A DNA stretch of 64,000 bases from NCBI GenBank assembly GCA_938082375.1, contig CALKCJ010000001.1, positions 1 to 64,000 of the forward strand, written 5' to 3'. The DNA comes from an uncultured Thermomicrobiaceae bacterium (GTDB lineage Bacteria > Chloroflexota > Chloroflexia > Thermomicrobiales > Thermomicrobiaceae). The notes beneath the pieces are model-generated. The model was not told the origin of the DNA. It saw only the letters and a program-made list of their open reading frames with translations, and searched no databases. Each line of letters begins with the position of its first letter. Position 1 is the stretch's first letter. The position numbers and the translations under genes are program-made. Positions 1 to 8,820 of this stretch are shown here, in pieces.

Positions 1-716
1 TGACCTGGCTGGACTTCGATGCCCTGCGCCGCGAGACCGATCTGGTCTTGATCCCGCTCGGCGCGGTCGAGGTCTACGGCCCGCACCTGCCGATGGGCGC
101 CGACGGCATCGCCACGCTGGCGCTGGCCCAACGCGTGGCCGAGCAAGTACCTGCCTTCGTGGCACCTTTGATCCCGGTCGGCTTCTCGCAGTCACTGGCT
201 GAGTTCCCCGGCACCCTTTCGGTCCGCCCCCAGTCGCTCCTCGCCTACACCCGTGACGTGGCCGAGAGCTTCATCCGCTGGGGCTGCCGCCGTCTCCTGT
301 TCGTCAATGGTCACGCTGGTAACGTCCCCTACCTCAACGAGCTGGCACTCGAGCTCGAAGCTGCGTATCCGATACGCTGCGCGCAGATCGACTGGTGGCG
401 CTTCATCCAGCCCCTGGTCGAGGATCTAGTCGAGAGCGATGTGCTGCCGCACGGGCATGCCGCCGAGTTCGGCACTAGCGTGATGCTTTACCTGGTGCCC
501 GAGCACGTGCGGATGGAGCGAGCAGTGCGTACCGAGCCGGCTCTGCACCACGACTTCCCCGATTTCCTCCGTCCCCGGAGCTACCGTGCCCAGACCGAGA
601 CCGGCGTGCTCGGCGACGCCACCAAGGGTACAGCCGAAAAAGGGGCCGAGGTGATGCGCCGGGCAGTGGAGCGCGTGGTGACATTCATCCAGAGCGACGC
701 CTTCCGCGCGCCCTGA
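1..716 (+). CDS. Creatininase-family amidohydrolase, 5' end cut by one base
   Basis: The reading frame is open from base 3, and the first bases (TG followed by ACC TGG) fit an ATG whose A lies one base before the window. The protein is then about 238 residues, normal for the creatininase family of metal-dependent amidohydrolases. Family motifs are GAVEVYGPHLP near residue 21, NGHAGN, and HGHAAEFGTS in the middle. The usual metal-ligand motif is EQHGPHLP; here the histidine is replaced by tyrosine (E24-V-Y26), so metal binding may differ. The substrate cannot be told. A truncated class II aldolase lies at the other end of the window, but no operon link can be claimed. Confidence 0.85.
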   Translation, partial: TWLDFDALRRETDLVLIPLGAVEVYGPHLPMGADGIATLALAQRVAEQVPAFVAPLIPVGFSQSLAEFPGTLSVRPQSLLAYTRDVAESFIRWGCRRLLFVNGHAGNVPYLNELALELEAAYPIRCAQIDWWRFIQPLVEDLVESDVLPHGHAAEFGTSVMLYLVPEHVRMERAVRTEPALHHDFPDFLRPRSYRAQTETGVLGDATKGTAEKGAEVMRRAVERVVTFIQSDAFRAP

Positions 717-905
717 AGGCTTTCGCTCCAGTACATTTCCACTGGATCCCGCAAGCAGATACCTATGGACTCTGGCTCGAAGTGGAGAACGGCGGCCAGA
801 TAGCAGCCTGGATCGTAGCGTTCACGGCGCACGTCCGCATTTCGATCGGGTCGAGCCAGCTCGACAAGGCATGAGGATCCCTGAACTCGCATTCCACACC
901 TCCGA

Positions 906-914
906 TGTTATAAT
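906..914 (+). promoter_or_regulatory. Extended -10 promoter of ftsH
   Basis: A perfect TATAAT at 909-914 is preceded by TG at 906-907, an extended -10 arrangement. No good -35 is seen at the expected distance. It lies 77 bases before the ftsH start, the only rightward gene it could serve. Confidence 0.5.
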
Positions 915-990
915 CGAGGCGCCCTGGCGATCGCCGCGAAGTGCGGCCTGATTGTGGGGACGAGCGATCATCGCAGGCGGAGGACACCCC

Positions 991-2961
991 ATGTCTGACA
1001 ACAAGTGGTTGCGCAACGGCTTTGTCTGGATGATTTTGATCATCGCCGTTGTCGCTGTGTGGTTCACCTTCGTCAACAGCGGGAGCAGCGGTCGCCGCAT
1101 CAACATGGCCGACGTGGCCGCCGACATCAAGGCCGGCAAGGTCGAGCGGCTGGTAATGACCGAGAACTCCAACGAGGTGCAAGTGCACTACGTCGGTTCG
1201 CAAGAGATCCGCACGACGACGCTGCCACCGAATACGAACATCTACGACGTACTGAAGGAATTCGGCATCCAGGCGCAAGACTTCGAGCTTCAGGTGAACG
1301 AAGCCAGCCAGTGGGGTAGCTGGTTGAGCGCCCTCACGTTCATCTTGCCGACGCTCTTCCTCATTGGCATCTTCGTCTTCATGATGCGCCAGGCTCAAGG
1401 GACGAACAATCAGGCCATGTCCTTCGGCAAGAGCCGGGCACGCGTCTTCACCAGCAACCGGCCCACGGTGACGTTTGACGATGTCGCCGGGGTTGAGGAG
1501 GCCAAGGAAGAGCTGGCCGAGATCGTGGAGTTCCTGAAGTACCCCGAGAAGTTCGCCTCGCTCGGGGCCCGTATCCCAAGAGGGGTGCTGCTCGTCGGGC
1601 CGCCGGGCACCGGCAAGACGCTGCTTTCCCGCGCGGTCGCCGGGGAGGCGGGCGTGCCGTTCTTCAGCATCAGCGGCTCCGAGTTCGTCGAGATGTTCGT
1701 CGGCGTCGGTGCCAGCCGCGTGCGCGACCTGTTCGATCAGGCCAAGCGCAACGCACCCTGCATTGTCTTCATCGACGAGATCGACGCGGTCGGCCGGCAG
1801 CGGGGGGCCGGGCTCGGCGGCAGCCACGACGAGCGCGAGCAGACCTTAAACCAGATCCTAGTCGAGATGGATGGCTTCGATAGCACGACCAACGTGATTG
1901 TCATCGCTGCCACAAACCGTCCCGACGTGCTCGATCCCGCGCTGCTACGGCCGGGTCGCTTCGACCGGCAGGTGGTGCTTGATCGACCAGATTTGAACGG
2001 CCGCCTACAGATCCTGAAAGTCCATACGCGCGGCAAGCCACTGGAGAGCGATGTGAGCCTCGAGGAGTTGGCCCGCCAGACGCCCGGCTTTTCCGGTGCC
2101 GACCTGGAGAACCTGGTCAACGAGGCCGCCATCCTGGCAGCCCGGCGCAACAAGAAGACGATCGGCCGACGGGAGCTGTATGAGGCCATCGACCGTGTCG
2201 TGGCCGGGCCGGAGCGGAAAAGTCGAGTGATCAGCGAGCGCGAAAAGCTGATGACGGCCTACCATGAGGCCGGGCACGCGCTCGTCGCGCGGATGCTGCC
2301 GCACGCCGATCCGGTGCACAAAGTGTCGATCGTGGCACGCGGGATGATGGGTGGGTACACCCGGGTGCTCCCCGAAGAGGATCGGTTCTTCTGGACAAAG
2401 AAGCAGTTCGAAGCGCAGCTCGCTGTCTTCATGGGCGGGCATGTGGCTGAGGAACTGGTCTTCCAAGAAGTCTCGACTGGCGCAGCGAACGATATCGAGC
2501 GGGCGACGAATCTCGCCCGCAGGATGGTGACCGAGTACGGCATGAGTAAGCGGCTGGGGCCACTCGCCTTCGGTAAGAAGGAGGAACTCATCTTCCTAGG
2601 CCGGGAGATCAGCGAGCAGCGCAACTACAGTGACCAGATCGCTTACGAGATCGATCAGGAGGTGCGCCAGCTCATTGAGGAGGCATATGAGCGCGCAAAG
2701 GATATCCTGCTCCAGCACATGGACAAGCTGGAGAAGATCGCCCTGCTGCTCGTCGAACGAGAGACGATCGAAGGAAGTGAGATCGAGGCGCTGTTCGATG
2801 AACCGCGGCCTCGTCCAGAACTCGTCGGCCCACCGCTGACACGGCCGGCCGCAGTCATCGCCGTGGAGCAGCGACAGGTAGGCCGAGACACTCAGGTCGC
2901 ACCGCCGCAGCCAGGTAATGCCGCTCCACCACCGCAGATCCGGCCACAGCCGGCTTCGTGA
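991..2961 (+). CDS. ftsH: ATP-dependent zinc metalloprotease FtsH
   Basis: This is a 656-residue membrane-anchored AAA+ protease that degrades misfolded membrane proteins and short-lived regulators. Two N-terminal membrane segments (about residues 10-28 and 108-130) flank a short extracytoplasmic domain. The AAA module has Walker A GPPGTGKT at 203-210 and Walker B around IVFIDEID. The zinc site HEAGH is at 425-429. The C-terminus is a proline-rich tail. The ATG at 991 is chosen over an in-frame GTG at 952 because GGCGGAGGA at 976-984 is a well-placed ribosome-binding site. In many bacteria ftsH follows tilS-hpt; here those lie about 42 kb away. The gene is intact. Confidence 0.97.
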   Translation: MSDNKWLRNGFVWMILIIAVVAVWFTFVNSGSSGRRINMADVAADIKAGKVERLVMTENSNEVQVHYVGSQEIRTTTLPPNTNIYDVLKEFGIQAQDFELQVNEASQWGSWLSALTFILPTLFLIGIFVFMMRQAQGTNNQAMSFGKSRARVFTSNRPTVTFDDVAGVEEAKEELAEIVEFLKYPEKFASLGARIPRGVLLVGPPGTGKTLLSRAVAGEAGVPFFSISGSEFVEMFVGVGASRVRDLFDQAKRNAPCIVFIDEIDAVGRQRGAGLGGSHDEREQTLNQILVEMDGFDSTTNVIVIAATNRPDVLDPALLRPGRFDRQVVLDRPDLNGRLQILKVHTRGKPLESDVSLEELARQTPGFSGADLENLVNEAAILAARRNKKTIGRRELYEAIDRVVAGPERKSRVISEREKLMTAYHEAGHALVARMLPHADPVHKVSIVARGMMGGYTRVLPEEDRFFWTKKQFEAQLAVFMGGHVAEELVFQEVSTGAANDIERATNLARRMVTEYGMSKRLGPLAFGKKEELIFLGREISEQRNYSDQIAYEIDQEVRQLIEEAYERAKDILLQHMDKLEKIALLLVERETIEGSEIEALFDEPRPRPELVGPPLTRPAAVIAVEQRQVGRDTQVAPPQPGNAAPPPQIRPQPAS

Positions 2962-3027
2962 GTCATGCCTGTGGTGGAACACGCGGCAGCTGACAGATCA
3001 CAGGTGGCCGCTCGTCGGCCCAGGGAA

Positions 3028-3063
3028 CACTAGCGCCGGTGGACTTGCCCACCGGCGCTAGTG
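3028..3063. terminator. Strong hairpin between convergent genes
   Basis: A perfect 15-bp inverted repeat (CACTAGCGCCGGTGG, 3028-3042, with 3049-3063) encloses a 6-base loop. It sits between the end of ftsH and the end of the convergent small gene, so it could end transcription from both sides. No T-tract follows on either strand. Confidence 0.7.
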
Positions 3064-3094
3064 GAGGTCGCCTGTTACAGCTATTCTATCGCGC

Positions 3095-3364
3095 TCACGC
3101 CTCCGGTGTCAGCGCCCCGCTTTCCTCGGACAGCAATACAAAGCAATCGATTGCCGCGACTTCGTCGAAGCTGTACCACCCCGCATCGAGTATGGGGCGG
3201 TAATCGTACTGCTGCCTGATCGCTTGGGCATCGCGAGCCGTTATGCGAACGAGACGGGCGCCACAACCCGGGCGGATGTAATAACGCCCTTCCCGATCGC
3301 GAAAGAGGAGGCTCTGCGGATAGTCGCCCCGGCGTCCGATAAGCTGATAGCTGCGGCTATCCAT
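3095..3364 (-). CDS. Small conserved hypothetical protein (89 aa)
   Basis: I do not recognise a named family. The chosen ATG at 3364 has a strong ribosome-binding site (GGGAGGAGGG) on the minus strand just upstream, which supports a real gene. The frame stays open further upstream, but that extension has no comparable signal and runs toward the tRNA. The protein begins MDSRSYQLIGRRGDYPQ and is soluble, with an RDREGRYYIRPG segment, an arginine-rich middle and an acidic C-terminus with aromatic residues. No membrane segment or cysteine motif is present. It lies between ftsH (convergent) and tRNA-Ala (upstream on the same strand). Confidence 0.6.
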   Translation of the reverse strand: MDSRSYQLIGRRGDYPQSLLFRDREGRYYIRPGCGARLVRITARDAQAIRQQYDYRPILDAGWYSFDEVAAIDCFVLLSEESGALTPEA

Positions 3365-3485
3365 GGGCTCCCTCCTCCCTCGGGGTTCCGCACAGGCGCA
3401 GGGAAACAACATACAGTACCTGCACCCTGTCCAGGGTAACCGCTTCGCGTAGCAGATCCCGGTGGAAACGGGGGCCAACGCTGGG

Positions 3486-3558
<73 letters not shown>

Positions 3559-3577
3559 ACGCGTTTGGCCGTTAGAG

Positions 3578-3607
3578 AGTATACGCCAGGCACGGACGCT
3601 TCGTCAA
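3578..3607 (-). promoter_or_regulatory. Sigma-70-type promoter of tRNA-Ala
   Basis: On the minus strand TTGACG (3602-3607) is followed after 18 bases by TATACT (3578-3583), 19 bases before the tRNA 5' end. The rest of the gap from here to 3839 shows no convincing gene. A short minus-strand frame there lacks a ribosome-binding site and family resemblance. Confidence 0.7.
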
Positions 3608-3839
3608 GAACGCACGGTAGACCACGCCGACCACGGTTCAAGGACCCTTCCCTATTGCCGCTCTCGGCACCTGCAAGGTAGCCCGCGAGATCCCTGGCCA
3701 CAAGCAGGCGGGTGTGGTCGGTGGCCTCGTCGTCAAGTGAGCCGGACTCGAACCTGTTGAGCGCCGCCACACCCGGCACTGGTACCGTGGACCGAGGGGT
3801 ACACGATTCTAAGGCGCTAGGCACCTGATCCAAGCGGTC

Positions 3840-4340
3840 TCAGCGAAAGGCCGGGATGGCGAGCAGGGTCACGAGCGCGGCGAGGCTGAGCCAACAGGCC
3901 AGAACCAAACCAATACCTACCCACCCGATGCCTGGCCCATCCGTAGCCCGGGCTTCCGCGGCCGCCTGGCACTCCGCGAAAACCCCCGGCGGGATCAGCC
4001 GGATCGCCAGCACCACGAGTAGCGGTACCAGAACGAGATCATCCAGGTGCCCGAGCACCGGGATGAAGTCCGGGATCAGATCGATCGGGCTGAGGACATA
4101 GGCGGCGATGCCCAGCGCCAAGACCCGAGCATACCACGGTACCCTCGGATCCCGATACGCCAGGTAGAGTGCAGCGGCATGCACTCGCAGCCGACGCGCA
4201 CACTGCCGCCAGCGCTCGAGCCTGCCCCGACGCAGACTTGTCCCTCCACCCAGTTCAAAGCGCGTTGTCGTAGCTGGTTGCCTCAGCCTCGTTAAATCCC
4301 GCCCTCCATGAGGCACACCTCGAAAGCCTGAGTTCACCAC
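3840..4340 (-). CDS. DUF1232 (YkvA-type) membrane protein
   Basis: The core contains the DUF1232 signature SPIDLIPDFIPVLG followed by LDD, with flanking hydrophobic segments, and a further membrane segment at the C-terminus. The function of this family is unknown. The start is uncertain. I place it at a GTG (4340) just after the stop of the MFS exporter gene, where TGAGG lies about 8 bases upstream, giving about 166 residues. A shorter start near the DUF1232 core is possible. The close spacing suggests co-transcription with the exporter and MarR genes upstream, although a role in drug export is not implied by the family. Confidence 0.7.
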   Translation of the reverse strand: MVNSGFRGVPHGGRDLTRLRQPATTTRFELGGGTSLRRGRLERWRQCARRLRVHAAALYLAYRDPRVPWYARVLALGIAAYVLSPIDLIPDFIPVLGHLDDLVLVPLLVVLAIRLIPPGVFAECQAAAEARATDGPGIGWVGIGLVLACWLSLAALVTLLAIPAFR

Positions 4341-4348
4341 CTTGCGCC

Positions 4349-6067
4349 TCAGTCGTCCAGGGTGTCGCCTCGTGCCCGCGACCGTTCGCGTCCAGCCACC
4401 GCTGGCTCTGTCGGTGCCGGCCCAACCTCGACGGCCGCGCTGACGGCCGTAGCCGCCCGCTGCGTCCGCCGGAGCGGGATCTCCGGGAGAGCGGCGGTGG
4501 CGAGCCACGCCAGCAACATAAAGGCTGCTCCAACCGCAAATAGGCCAGTAATGGCCGAGCTCAGGCTCAGACGCAGCGCGATCATTACTTGGTCGAAGAG
4601 CTGTTGACCTGCTGAGCCGAACTGCTCGAAGGCCTGCTGCATCCGCGCCATCGCCTCGGGCGACACCAGCGCCTGCGGGTTGCGCAGCAGGCCAAGCTGC
4701 TCTGGAGCCACACGCTGGCGAATTGGCTCAGGCAAGTTCACCGTAAAGGCGCTGGTAAAGCGATTTGTCAAGACGGATCCGAGGATGGCGGCTCCCAGCG
4801 TCCCCCCAATGGAGCGAAAGAAGACGAGGCCCGAGGTCACCTCCCCCAGCACCTGAGCCGGGAACGCATTCTGCACCACGATGGTGAAGAGGCTCATGGT
4901 CGTACCGATCCCCAGCCCGGTCACGACCATGTTCCGCACCACCTCGCCACCCGTACTCTGTGGCGTCATGCGCGACAGTAACACCATGCCTAGGGCCGCA
5001 AGGGCCACGCTGCCCATCGCCAGCACCTTGTAGCGGCCCGTGCGGGCCATGAGCTGCCCGCCGACGACGCTGCTGGCGACGAAGCCGAGCATCATCGGCG
5101 TCAACACGGCACCGGAGTTCGTCGCTGTGCGTCCCAGCACCCCCTGGATAAAGAGCGGTAGGTAAAGGATCGTCCCGAACATGCCGACAGCGATAAAGAA
5201 GCCAGCCAGCACCGAGAGGGTGTAGATCCGGTTGCGGAACAAGCGCGGGTTCACAATTGGCTCTGGTGCTCGCAGTTCGACCAGGAAGAAGACGCTGAGC
5301 ATCAGCGCGGCGAACGTGAGGAGCCCGACGATCTGCGGAGAACTCCACGCATACTCCGTACCCGCCCAAGACAGCGCGAGAAGCAGGGGCACGGTGCCGC
5401 CAAGCAGTAACGCGGCACCCAGGTAGTCGATGGTGTGTGCTCGGCGACTGAGTCGCCCTGGGATAGTAAGGCCGGCTGTCACCAGGGCCACGGCCCCGAC
5501 TGGCATGTTCACGTAAAAGACCCAGCGCCATCCTAAGTGGTCAGTAATCCAGCCGCCGAGTGTCGGGCCGACGATCGCCGTCACCCCCCAGACCCCCGCA
5601 AAGACCCCCTGCCACTTCCCTCGCTCAGCCGGCGGAAGGAGGTCACCAACAAGCGCAAGGGAGATTGGGAAGAGGGCTCCGGCACCCAGCCCCTGTACCG
5701 CGCGGAACACGATGAGCTGCGTCATGGTCTGAGCGAGTCCGGACAGCGCCGAACCGAGTAAGAAGACCCCCATGCCGAGGAGGAAGAAGATGCGTCGGCC
5801 GTAGATGTCGGACAGCTTGCCGTAGATTGGCACCGTCACCGTCGATGCGAGCATGTAGGCGGTAAACACCCACGCGTAGTGCTCAAGACCCCGGAGCTCT
5901 GCGATAATCCGCGGCATCGCGGTACCGACGACCGTCTGGTCGAGTGCCGCCAGCAGCATCCCGAGCAGGACACCGGCCAGCACCAGCCAGACACGTCGCT
6001 GCGTCACTCCATCGTCCGCCTCCGGTTGGCCAGCGCGGCGAATCAAGTGCGTCGCGTGCGTCGTCAT
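4349..6067 (-). CDS. MFS drug exporter, DHA2 (EmrB/QacA) family
   Basis: This 572-residue protein has the length and many hydrophobic segments of the 14-TM DHA2 proton antiporters. The N-terminal DQTVVGTAMPRI is the characteristic TM1 motif, and the loop motif GKLSDIYGRR follows. Such proteins export hydrophobic drugs or cations across the inner membrane. The ATG at 6067 overlaps the stop of the upstream marR gene in an ATGA junction and has a GAGGAGAGGG ribosome-binding site, so the two are translationally coupled. Regulation by that MarR protein is likely. The exact substrate cannot be told from sequence. Confidence 0.92.
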   Translation of the reverse strand: MTTHATHLIRRAGQPEADDGVTQRRVWLVLAGVLLGMLLAALDQTVVGTAMPRIIAELRGLEHYAWVFTAYMLASTVTVPIYGKLSDIYGRRIFFLLGMGVFLLGSALSGLAQTMTQLIVFRAVQGLGAGALFPISLALVGDLLPPAERGKWQGVFAGVWGVTAIVGPTLGGWITDHLGWRWVFYVNMPVGAVALVTAGLTIPGRLSRRAHTIDYLGAALLLGGTVPLLLALSWAGTEYAWSSPQIVGLLTFAALMLSVFFLVELRAPEPIVNPRLFRNRIYTLSVLAGFFIAVGMFGTILYLPLFIQGVLGRTATNSGAVLTPMMLGFVASSVVGGQLMARTGRYKVLAMGSVALAALGMVLLSRMTPQSTGGEVVRNMVVTGLGIGTTMSLFTIVVQNAFPAQVLGEVTSGLVFFRSIGGTLGAAILGSVLTNRFTSAFTVNLPEPIRQRVAPEQLGLLRNPQALVSPEAMARMQQAFEQFGSAGQQLFDQVMIALRLSLSSAITGLFAVGAAFMLLAWLATAALPEIPLRRTQRAATAVSAAVEVGPAPTEPAVAGRERSRARGDTLDD

Positions 6068-6558
6068 GTACCCTCTCCTCTTGCCTCCGCGCGGCGCTGC
6101 TCGACGGGTCCGGCACTCGCTGCCGCCTCGGCGGCCCGTGCCAGCGCCGCGAGACCCCGATCGAGCGCGTGAAGATCTTCACGGCCGAGCTGCTCGAGGA
6201 GCGGGATCAGGGCTTCACGGTTCCCTTGGCGCAGTCGGCGAGTCAGCGATTCGCCTTCGAGCGTCAATCGCACCAGGGTGCGCCGCCGATCGGCCGGATC
6301 CTCACTACGGACGACGAGCCCCGCCTGCACGAGCTTGTCCACCAGGTGGCTCGCGGTCGGCGCACTAATGCCCAACCACTCGGCCAGCTCACCGACGGTG
6401 ACCGGCTGGATGAAGGAAAGCGCAAACAGCGTCCTGAGCTGCGCCATCGTCAGTTCCAGCTCCAGCCACCTCTGCATGCCCGCCATGTGGAGCGCCTGCA
6501 TCACCACACGCAGGTTGTCCAGCAGCCGCTCGATGATCTCAGCCCGCGATTCCCCCAT
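6064..6558 (-). CDS. MarR-family regulator of the adjacent exporter
   Basis: This 164-residue winged-helix protein has the MarR core: VGELAEWLGISAPTASHLVDKL as the DNA-reading helices, then DPADRRRTLVRLT as the wing. It is first in a unit with the DHA2 exporter, with a 4-base ATGA overlap. MarR proteins normally repress their own operon and are released by ligands that the exporter removes. A palindrome that could be its operator overlaps the promoter just upstream (6593-6613). Ligand is unknown. Confidence 0.92.
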   Translation of the reverse strand: MGESRAEIIERLLDNLRVVMQALHMAGMQRWLELELTMAQLRTLFALSFIQPVTVGELAEWLGISAPTASHLVDKLVQAGLVVRSEDPADRRRTLVRLTLEGESLTRRLRQGNREALIPLLEQLGREDLHALDRGLAALARAAEAAASAGPVEQRRAEARGEGT

Positions 6559-6579
6559 AACGGGACCTCCATGTCCGGC

Positions 6580-6613
6580 AGTCTAGCACAATCAATTCGA
6601 TGTTGTCAAATTG
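6580..6613 (-). promoter_or_regulatory. marR-exporter promoter with palindromic operator
   Basis: On the minus strand TTGACA (6604-6609) and TAGACT (6580-6585) are 18 bases apart. A 21-base imperfect palindrome, CAATTTGA-N5-TCGAATTG (6593-6613, one mismatch), overlaps the -35. Its size and position fit a MarR operator. Confidence 0.65.
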
Positions 6614-6850
6614 CTACAAGGGTTCAACACAGACCCCAACGACCCATAGGTCGCCGTTGTCCCGCCTCAGCCAACGAGTTGCCTACCAGGCAAGCGAGCG
6701 GGTCGGCGCAAGTTGCCCACCCCATTCACTATCCAGAGGGAACCAAACCAGCTCCCGCAACGTATATGAGTATGGAGACGGTCAAGACCGACTCCGCCCA
6801 GTCCTCCAACCGGAGCGAGAACCGCTCCACCCCTCCCCTTCCCGCGCACG

Positions 6851-6873
6851 AGCCGGGTCATTGCGGCCCGGCT
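6851..6873. other. Inverted repeat upstream of dnaA
   Basis: AGCCGGG (6851-6857) and CCCGGCT (6867-6873) form a perfect 7-bp stem. No T-tract follows. The surrounding 6614-6902 contains no gene and no copy of the DnaA-box consensus TTATCCACA on either strand by eye. Confidence 0.35.
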
Positions 6874-6902
6874 CTGCGTTATGTGTGCCACTGAGGCACG
6901 TC

Positions 6903-6931
6903 TTGCTGCATGCGTGTTTGCATGCTACGAT
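6903..6931 (+). promoter_or_regulatory. Probable dnaA promoter
   Basis: TTGCTG (6903-6908) and TACGAT (6926-6931) are spaced by 17 bases, ending 62 bases before the dnaA start. The spacer carries two copies of the palindromic hexamer GCATGC. Confidence 0.5.
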
Positions 6932-6993
6932 CATGCCCACGGAAATGTACGTACACACGGACGAGTTGGCCAGGTGGCAGCGGAGGATCGGCG

Positions 6994-8379
6994 ATGCAGG
7001 CCAAGCAGATCTGGCAGGTAGCGCTTAGCGATCTGGAAGCGCGCGTCTCCCGGGCCAACTACGAGACCTGGCTCCGCAACACTGAGCTGATCTCGTTCGA
7101 GGAAGACTGCGCGACGATCGGCGCGCCCAGCAGCTTCGCAGCGGAACAGTTGCGCAGCAAGTTCGCCGCACCCATTCAAGAGATCCTCTCGCTGATCACC
7201 GGCCGACCGGTCGCCGTCCAGTTCACGGTGCTCAACAGCGACCGCCAGGCGCTCCGACCCGCGGCCCACCGGCAGGCCAGGCGCAGCGCGATGCTCGAAC
7301 TCGAGCGGCCCCCCACGCCAGCATCACTCCAGCTGGAGCTGGCCGCCACTCCCGAGCACGGCCTGAACCCCCGTTACACCTTCGAGAAGTTTGTCGTCGG
7401 CGCTAGCAACCGCCTCGCCCATGCCGCCGCCATGGCCGTCGCCGACCGGCCAGCCGACAAGTTCAACCCACTCTTCATCTACGGCGGGGTGGGGCTCGGC
7501 AAGACCCATCTGCTCCACGCCATTGGTCACCGGGCGCTGTCCCGGCGACCACAGCTCAAGGTGCGGTACGTCTCCTCCGAGACCTTTACTAACGACCTCA
7601 TCCACGCCATCCGCCAGCAACGTACCGACGACTTCCGTAACCGCTACCGCACCATCGATATCCTGATGGTCGACGACATCCAGTTCATCGCCGGCAAGGA
7701 GAGCACCCAGGAAGAGTTCTTTCACACCTTCAACGCGCTCTACCAGGCCGGAAAACAAATCGTCATCTCTAGCGATCGGCCCCCCAAGGCCATCCATAAC
7801 CTGGCCGATCGCCTGCGCTCACGCTTCGAGGGTGGGCTTCTCGCCGATATCCAGCCGCCTGACCTGGAGACGCGCCAGGCGATCCTGGCTGAGAAGGGCC
7901 GCGAACTGGGTGTCGAGGTTCCCGACGACGTCCTCGAATACGTCGCCCGCAAGATCGAGAGCAACATCCGCGAGTTAGAAGGCGCGCTCAACCGGATCGT
8001 GGCGCTGGCGCAGCTCTATCACCGCTCTATCACCCTCGACCTCGCCGTCCAGGCCCTGACCGACGCGCAGGCCGAATCGCGACGGCAGCGGTTGACACCC
8101 GACGCGGTGATCGACGCCGTCGGCCAGCACTTCCGGGTCTCGGTGCCAGAACTCGTCGGGCCAAGCCGGCGACGTGACGTCGTTGTCCCCCGCCAGGTGG
8201 CCATGTACTTGATGCGCGAGGAACTCGGGCTCTCGCTTATCGAAATTGGCCAGCGACTCGGGGGGCGGGATCACACGACGGTGCTGCACGGGATCGAGAA
8301 GATTGCACAACAGCTCCAGCACGACAGCCAGCTCCGTGGCGAGCTGCTGGCCGTCCGTGAGCTCCTGTACACCGCGTAA
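6994..8379 (+). CDS. dnaA: Chromosomal replication initiator DnaA
   Basis: This 461-residue protein is the AAA+ ATPase that opens the replication origin. The N-terminal domain matches the DnaA interaction domain (IWQVALSDLEARVSRANYETWL). The ATPase has Walker A GGVGLGKTH from residue 164 and a Walker B MVDDIQFIAGK. The C-terminal DNA-binding domain carries the DnaA signature DHTTVLHG at about residue 426. The ATG at 6994 follows GCGGAGGA (6980-6987). No dnaN, recF, gyrB or rpmH lies beside it, and no obvious DnaA boxes flank it, so this may not be the origin. Confidence 0.97.
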   Translation: MQAKQIWQVALSDLEARVSRANYETWLRNTELISFEEDCATIGAPSSFAAEQLRSKFAAPIQEILSLITGRPVAVQFTVLNSDRQALRPAAHRQARRSAMLELERPPTPASLQLELAATPEHGLNPRYTFEKFVVGASNRLAHAAAMAVADRPADKFNPLFIYGGVGLGKTHLLHAIGHRALSRRPQLKVRYVSSETFTNDLIHAIRQQRTDDFRNRYRTIDILMVDDIQFIAGKESTQEEFFHTFNALYQAGKQIVISSDRPPKAIHNLADRLRSRFEGGLLADIQPPDLETRQAILAEKGRELGVEVPDDVLEYVARKIESNIRELEGALNRIVALAQLYHRSITLDLAVQALTDAQAESRRQRLTPDAVIDAVGQHFRVSVPELVGPSRRRDVVVPRQVAMYLMREELGLSLIEIGQRLGGRDHTTVLHGIEKIAQQLQHDSQLRGELLAVRELLYTA

Positions 8380-8385
8380 CCGAGT

Positions 8386-8805
8386 TCAGCGCCGCCAGCT
8401 CAGAAAGTGGAGTATCAGCACTCCGGCCCAGGCAGTCAGGATCCCAGGCAGACCAGCTGTGAAGCCCCCGACTGCGGTCAAGGGGATTGCAAACACCAGC
8501 AGCAAGATCAATCGGGGCGTGGTAATGAGGGCCGCGCGACGGCGTCGCCGCTCGTACTCGGCCAGCCGAGCCTCCACGCGCGCGTCGATGGCCTGCTCCA
8601 CCTGCCGGAGGAAGCGCTCGATCACGAGCTCCTCGTAGTCGTCACCCAGCTCGCGCCGCGCTCCTAGAGCCGCCCGTAGCTCGAGCGCCGTCTCCGGCCG
8701 AGCCAGGCAACTCGAGCCCTCTGCCCCATCTGCCCGTGCCAGTAGCGCCCGAATAATCTGTCGCGTCACCGACGATTTCGGCGGCATCGAGAGACGTGCC
8801 CACAT
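8386..8805 (-). CDS. Small membrane protein of unknown function
   Basis: I do not recognise the family. The 139-residue protein has a soluble N-terminal half and a charged, probably helical stretch rich in E and R (FLRQVEQAIDARVEARLAEYERRRRR). Two hydrophobic segments end it (about residues 95-112 and 115-133). It could be a C-terminally anchored membrane protein with a coiled coil in the cytoplasm. It converges on dnaA with only 6 bases between them and begins 16 bases after the stop of the leftward oxidoreductase gene, so it is probably co-transcribed with that gene. The start is uncertain; an ATG 18 bases further in is also possible. Confidence 0.6.
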   Translation of the reverse strand: MWARLSMPPKSSVTRQIIRALLARADGAEGSSCLARPETALELRAALGARRELGDDYEELVIERFLRQVEQAIDARVEARLAEYERRRRRAALITTPRLILLLVFAIPLTAVGGFTAGLPGILTAWAGVLILHFLSWRR

Positions 8806-8820
8806 GGCGTACCACCGATC

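Noticed and set aside
763-1827. Long minus-strand frame opposite ftsH
   Set aside because: It crosses the ftsH promoter and start and is a composition shadow.
3738-3756. Sequence like a tRNA T arm (complement GGTTCGAGTCCGG)
   Set aside because: No matching acceptor, D or anticodon arms around it, and the T stem has mismatches.
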